Of a stretch of DNA of 64,000 bases, positions 60,663 to 64,000 are shown piece after piece; position 1 is the first letter of the stretch; every line of letters begins with the position of its first letter. The DNA comes from Methylobacterium sp. W2. GTDB lineage: Bacteria; Pseudomonadota; Alphaproteobacteria; Rhizobiales; Beijerinckiaceae. Made by a program: the position numbers and the translations under genes. The stretch covers positions 1-64,000 of the forward strand of contig NZ_VMOA01000021.1 in assembly GCF_020662345.1 (NCBI RefSeq), read 5' to 3'. The notes under the pieces were generated by a model, which saw nothing but the letters and a program-made list of their open reading frames with translations, was not told where the DNA came from and ran no database searches.

Positions 60663-61272
60663 CGGCATCGAGACGACATGGCGGCCGAGAAGCGCCTGGG
60701 CGGGGATCGCACCGGTCGGCCGGCACGGACGTCCGGGCGGCGAGCCCGGTCTCACCCTGACCCTGCGCGAGGAATTCGGGCTCGCCACCCTGATCGCGGT
60801 GAAGGGCCGGACCGACGCCCTGCGGCAGGTTATGGACGCGCGCTTCGGCTGGTCGCTGCCCGATCCGGGGGGCGCCAATCTCACGGGAGAGCGGGGATTG
60901 GTCTGGTCCGGACCGGATCAATGGCTCGCTCTCTTCGAGGAGCGCAGGGAGATGGCGGGCCTCGGCCAAGCCCTTGAAGGCCTGGCCGCGGTCACCGACC
61001 AGAGCGACGCCCGCGCGATCGTCCGCGTGTCCGGGCCGGACGCCCGGGCGTTCCTCGCCAAGGGCCTCGCCATCGACCTTCATCCCCGTGCCTTCCAGCC
61101 GGGGCAGGTCGCCGTCACTGCCCTTGCGCATATGGGCGCGCAGGTCTGGCAGCGGGACGCAGTCCCCACCTACGACCTCGCCGTGGCACGCAGTTCCACC
61201 GGCAGCGTCTGGTCGTGGATGAGCCACGCCGCGGCTGAGTTCGGCTACGACGTTCGCAATGCGGCGCCGTGA
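60655..61272 (+). CDS. soxG: Sarcosine oxidase subunit gamma
   Basis: A 205-residue GcvT-like small subunit ('LREEFGLATLIAVKGR', 'WSGPDQWLALFEE', 'GPDARAFLAKGLAIDLHP', 'MGAQVWQRDAVPTYDLAVAR' in part, the last a family signature). It completes the tetramer. GTG 60655 overlaps the soxA stop by 8 nt. No purU, folD or glyA gene follows, unlike many sox operons, so folate recycling enzymes must be encoded elsewhere. Confidence 0.93.
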   Translation: MSDGIETTWRPRSAWAGIAPVGRHGRPGGEPGLTLTLREEFGLATLIAVKGRTDALRQVMDARFGWSLPDPGGANLTGERGLVWSGPDQWLALFEERREMAGLGQALEGLAAVTDQSDARAIVRVSGPDARAFLAKGLAIDLHPRAFQPGQVAVTALAHMGAQVWQRDAVPTYDLAVARSSTGSVWSWMSHAAAEFGYDVRNAAP

Positions 61273-61276
61273 GCGG

Positions 61277-61299
61277 ATCCGGCCGGGGACCGGCCGGAT
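61277..61299. terminator. Possible bidirectional terminator between soxG and XRE-cupin gene
   Basis: A perfect 9-bp stem ATCCGGCCG / CGGCCGGAT with a 5-base loop, between two converging genes only 30 bp apart. No T-run on either side, so intrinsic termination is uncertain. Confidence 0.45.
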
Positions 61300-61302
61300 G
61301 GC

Positions 61303-61908
61303 TCAGCTGCGCGGATAGATGATGATGGAGAGGTAGGTCATCGGCGTCTTAATCAGCTTGGCCGGCCCGTGCGAGGCTGCCGAATCGAACAGGAGCGAGT
61401 CGCCCGGCTGCAGTGTGTAATCGTGTTTGTCATGGCGATAGATGACTTCGCCGGTCAGCATATAGATGAACTCGGTCCCGCCATGCCGGAACTCCGTATA
61501 GGACTCGGCATCGTTCTCCAGGGTGATGAGATACGGCTCGACGACGATTTCACCGCGCAGGCCCGCCCCGAGGAGTTCGTAGAGATGCCCGGCCTTCGTC
61601 CCGCGCCGCTCGATGACGACACCCTGCCCGCGCCTGACGAAAGAGCAGTCGCGGCTCTCCTCGAAGGCCGAGAACAGAACGGTGATGGGCACGTTCAACG
61701 CCTTGGCGACGGCGTTGATCGACGACAGCGACGGCGAAATCTGCCCGTTCTCCATCTTGGAGATCATGCCGGGCGAGATCCCGGCCGCTGTTCCGAGATC
61801 AGCCACCGAGAGGTCGCGCTCGCGCCGGAACAGGCGGATCTGGTGGCCAAGCGCCCGCTCGAGTGTCCGCTTGTCGTCGACCGGTGCGTTCGAGGCGGTG
61901 TTCAGCAT
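61303..61908 (-). CDS. XRE-cupin transcriptional regulator
   Basis: A 201-residue regulator (215 from ATG 61950). The N-terminal HTH (~20-75) has 'IRLFRRERDLSVADLGTAAG' and 'SPGMISKMENGQISPSLSSI', the classic XRE pattern. The C-terminal cupin (~125-200) has 'ESYTEFRHGGTEFIYMLTGE' and 'LQPGDSLLFDSAASHGPAKL'. PuuR-type relatives sense amines or amino acids and control their catabolic operons. Convergent with soxG, so it may add control to sox genes or act on the permease cluster; its target is unknown. Confidence 0.9.
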   Translation of the reverse strand: MLNTASNAPVDDKRTLERALGHQIRLFRRERDLSVADLGTAAGISPGMISKMENGQISPSLSSINAVAKALNVPITVLFSAFEESRDCSFVRRGQGVVIERRGTKAGHLYELLGAGLRGEIVVEPYLITLENDAESYTEFRHGGTEFIYMLTGEVIYRHDKHDYTLQPGDSLLFDSAASHGPAKLIKTPMTYLSIIIYPRS

Positions 61909-62254
61909 CCGGTTTCTGATCTCGTCCTGAGCGCGACACGCATCGAGCACGACGCACGAGCTAGCATGTCGGCATACGATTCTCGTCTAGCACCGGAACA
62001 CCGCACCGAACAGGTTGCGCGATCGCCGGTGAGGCGATCCGACTCATCATGGCCGATGGCAGGATTTGCGCACTTCGTTCATCGGTGCTGACACCCCAGC
62101 CAAGCAGGCACCTCGAACGGCGAAACCCGTCCGTGTGAAGAACACGGTGCGAATCCTTCGCGCCAGCAGACGAGTTGCTTCGGATATCAAGTCCAGAACG
62201 CCTCGGGATAAGACAGTCGACCGTTTCGACACGGCCATCCTCGGAGGTCGTGGG

Positions 62255-62566
62255 TCAAGGTGTCGACCTGGTCGAGCGTAGGGAGGAGCCAGAGGACATC
62301 ACCGCACGCAGCCGCGCGATCCGGTAAGCATCGGGGATCGACAGGGCCCAGACGAACACGCCGGCGGCGTGGCGACCGATCACATCCACATCCGGGGAGG
62401 CGAATTTCGCGGTCAGCCACGCTCCCACCAGGGTGAAGAACGCGAATCCCAAGCCGCGTTGTGCCTTTCCGGCCAGCACATGGCCCATGCCGGGAAGCGC
62501 GATGGCTGCCGCAAGGACGAAATAAGGGTTAGGCTGCGGCGCGCGCAGGGGTTTGTTCGGATCCAT
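62255..62566 (-). CDS. Small membrane protein, last gene of permease cluster
   Basis: A 103-residue protein with three short hydrophobic stretches ('PYFVLAAAIALPGMGHVLAG', 'GLGFAFFTLVGAWLTAKFA', 'HAAGVFVWALSIPDAYRIA'). The 'PGMGHVLAGKAQRGLGF' segment recalls TM2-domain-like small membrane proteins ('PGLGHFYLGK..RGL'). Its start overlaps the preceding gene by 38 nt, indicating one transcript. Function unknown. Confidence 0.75.
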   Translation of the reverse strand: MDPNKPLRAPQPNPYFVLAAAIALPGMGHVLAGKAQRGLGFAFFTLVGAWLTAKFASPDVDVIGRHAAGVFVWALSIPDAYRIARLRAVMSSGSSLRSTRSTP

Positions 62567-63221
62567 GGGCTGTGCCTTCTCCGGTGAGGCTCCAGACGAG
62601 GCCTGTTGCTTGGGCGAGCAGCGGCCGAAGCTGCTCCGGACCTATCTGCGTCACGGGAAAGCGATTCTCGCGCAAGAGCAGGTAGGCACCACGATCGCCC
62701 TGGCAGAGCTGGCTCACGATCCGAATTCCCCGGGGCGTCAGCAGCACTTCCTTCACGCGTGGCTCGGTGAGGATGCTAGCGATTGCCCCTGAGGCGCGGA
62801 CAAGGAGCGGTTCGGCGCCGGGCGATCCCCGCACCAACGTCTCACCCGGCCAGCCCTCCGGCACATCGTAGCGCGCCGGAAGGTTGTCCGCAGGGGCGTA
62901 GAATTCGACGCCTACGACGCGCCTGAGGACGTCGATCGTGCCGCGAACACCGGTCGCATGGTGCACCGAGACGCTGACCCAGAGCTGCGGCAGGCGACGG
63001 AAGGCCAAGGCTTCGGGAATGACCCGAACCTCGACCGGCATGTCCAGGAACCGGCCCGCGAGGCTTCCGAAGCCCGTCGGGTCACGGCCATGAATCGGCT
63101 CCGCCAGAAGGGTTTCGCAGGGCTGGAGCATCCCGGCGCGTTCCGCCGAGGCCGTTCGGCTGCGCCGGTAGAGCGCGTAGCCGGCGGCACCGAGGATCGG
63201 AAGAACGAGGAGGTCGATCAT
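62529..63221 (-). CDS. Unknown membrane-anchored protein beside amino-acid permease
   Basis: A 230-residue protein with a short N-terminal hydrophobic anchor ('LLVLPILGAAGYALYRR') and a soluble domain. Features include 'DVLRRVVGVEFYAPADNLPA' in part, 'VREVL'-like 'VKEVLLTPRGIRIVSQLCQG' and 'GPEQLRPLLAQATGLVWSLT'. I do not recognise the family. The tight gaps to the permease (7 bp) and the small membrane protein (38-bp overlap) make a three-gene operon and suggest a joint role, perhaps as an accessory or regulatory subunit. Confidence 0.7.
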   Translation of the reverse strand: MIDLLVLPILGAAGYALYRRSRTASAERAGMLQPCETLLAEPIHGRDPTGFGSLAGRFLDMPVEVRVIPEALAFRRLPQLWVSVSVHHATGVRGTIDVLRRVVGVEFYAPADNLPARYDVPEGWPGETLVRGSPGAEPLLVRASGAIASILTEPRVKEVLLTPRGIRIVSQLCQGDRGAYLLLRENRFPVTQIGPEQLRPLLAQATGLVWSLTGEGTAHGSEQTPARAAA

Positions 63222-63228
63222 GCCGGTC

Positions 63229-64000
63229 TCAATAGCCGCGTGGCTTCGGCCAGTGCATGGTGAACTGGTCGCCGCGCCGGACATACTTGTAGCGGTGCAG
63301 CACGAACCAGGCGGAGGCGATGATGTAGAAGGTCATCATCGCGACGAGCTGCGTCCCGTAGCCGAGGAAGACCGCCACATAGGTCACACTGCACAGGAGC
63401 AGCAGCAGCAGGCACGGCAGCGGGTGAAGCGGATGGACGTAGCCTCTCTGAATGGTGCCGAGGGGCCATTTCCGCCGGAACAGGACGATGGAGAGCGCCA
63501 TCAGGGTGTAGCCGAGCAGCCCGGACAGGATCGAGAAGGTGATGGTCTGGTCGAGCGGTGTCGAGACCGCGAACATGATCGCCACCGGTACGAAGAAGAC
63601 GATCGACCGGTAGGGGGTGTGGTAGGCGGGGTGGACCGCACCGAACCAGGCCGGCATGTAACGGTCGCGTCCCATGGCGAACCAGGCCCGCGAGGCGTCG
63701 TTGATGCAGCCATTGGCCGAGGCGACGGTGGCGAACAGGGTGCCGAAGAACAAAGATACTTCAAGCCAGCGACTCCCCGTGAGACGCCCCGCATCGTAGA
63801 GCGGCGTCACGGCTTGGCCGAGATATTCCCAAGGCATCAGTCCCGAGCAGACGTACCAGGTCGCCGTGGCGGCGATCAGCAGGGTCATCATCCCCGTCAT
63901 GGTGCCCAGTGGCAGGGCGCGGGCGGGCGAGCGCACCTCCTCGGCGGCCTGCGTCGTTCCCTCGATGCCGAGATAGAACCACAGGCCGAAATGCATGGCG
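63229..64000 (-). CDS. APC-family amino-acid/amine permease, C-terminal part (5' end outside window)
   Basis: The visible 257 residues are the second half of an APC-superfamily permease, from TM6 ('HFGLWFYLGIEGTTQAAEEV', whose F-x-G-x-E pattern is a family mark) through about TM12. They include 'ATVASANGCINDASRAWFAM' (TM8 loop) and 'GRDRYMPAWFGAVHP'. An ATG at 63996 exists, but the family pattern shows ~200 residues must lie beyond the window edge. The EutP/ethanolamine-permease subgroup is a reasonable match; with sox genes nearby, uptake of a methylated amine or sarcosine is possible but unproved. Confidence 0.85.
   Translation of the reverse strand, partial: AMHFGLWFYLGIEGTTQAAEEVRSPARALPLGTMTGMMTLLIAATATWYVCSGLMPWEYLGQAVTPLYDAGRLTGSRWLEVSLFFGTLFATVASANGCINDASRAWFAMGRDRYMPAWFGAVHPAYHTPYRSIVFFVPVAIMFAVSTPLDQTITFSILSGLLGYTLMALSIVLFRRKWPLGTIQRGYVHPLHPLPCLLLLLLCSVTYVAVFLGYGTQLVAMMTFYIIASAWFVLHRYKYVRRGDQFTMHWPKPRGY

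Noticed and set aside
62100..62180. Possible tRNA-like segment ('ggtgcgaatcc' with nearby stems)
   Set aside because: No acceptor stem, anticodon arm or TTC T-loop can be folded around it.

Overview
The window is one contiguous, very GC-rich stretch of a Gram-negative alphaproteobacterial chromosome. Gene content and style (TonB receptors, hmuTUV, dctBD/dctA with a sigma-54 promoter, soxBDAG, a cobalamin riboswitch, many palindromic intergenic repeats) fit the Hyphomicrobiales. Methylobacterium/Methylorubrum is my best guess from general knowledge; no phylogenetic marker gene is present to prove it.

Region 1 (1-15.8 kb) is an iron/metallophore block. It opens with the 3' end of a non-ribosomal peptide synthetase (A-PCP-TE). 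A GNAT acetyltransferase gene on the opposite strand follows, then a same-strand run: siderophore-interacting reductase, EntS-like MFS exporter, periplasmic binding protein, double-length FhuB-type permease and a FhuA-like TonB receptor. No ABC ATPase for this permease is visible. A cobalamin riboswitch comes next, leading into a second siderophore-type TonB receptor that is translationally coupled to a PepSY membrane protein.

Region 2 (15.6-24 kb) has tandem and dispersed repeats, a cupin protein, a MocR/PdxR-type regulator divergent from a PaiB-like protein and a GNAT, a putative outer-membrane protein, a PrlF-YhaV toxin-antitoxin pair with a clear operator, two small proteins and a UV-damage-endonuclease homologue. 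Region 3 (24-29.2 kb) is a haem uptake locus: a TonB haem receptor and hmuTUV, each with its own promoter region and a shared 12-bp motif.

Region 4 (29.4-42 kb) looks accessory. It contains a kinase-like orphan, a HAD-type orphan, an M20 peptidase, a GAF-PAS-PAS-GGDEF-EAL protein lying between two copies of a ~140-bp repeat, a DMT exporter, an HdeD-like membrane protein fused to a possible circularly permuted papain-like domain, and a metallo-beta-lactamase hydrolase divergent from a TetR regulator with an operator between them.

Region 5 (42-54.9 kb) is mostly housekeeping and transport: serine hydrolase, SMR pump, the C4-dicarboxylate system dctA/dctBD with enhancer sites and a sigma-54 promoter, MepA, YqhA-like protein, MsrA, a HAD phosphatase and several small unknowns. 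Region 6 (54.9-64 kb) is the heterotetrameric sarcosine oxidase operon soxBDAG, with a divergent GlxA-type AraC regulator on one side and a convergent XRE-cupin regulator on the other. Two unknown proteins and the 3' part of an APC-family permease close the window. No tRNA, rRNA, CRISPR array, transposase or phage structural gene was recognised.
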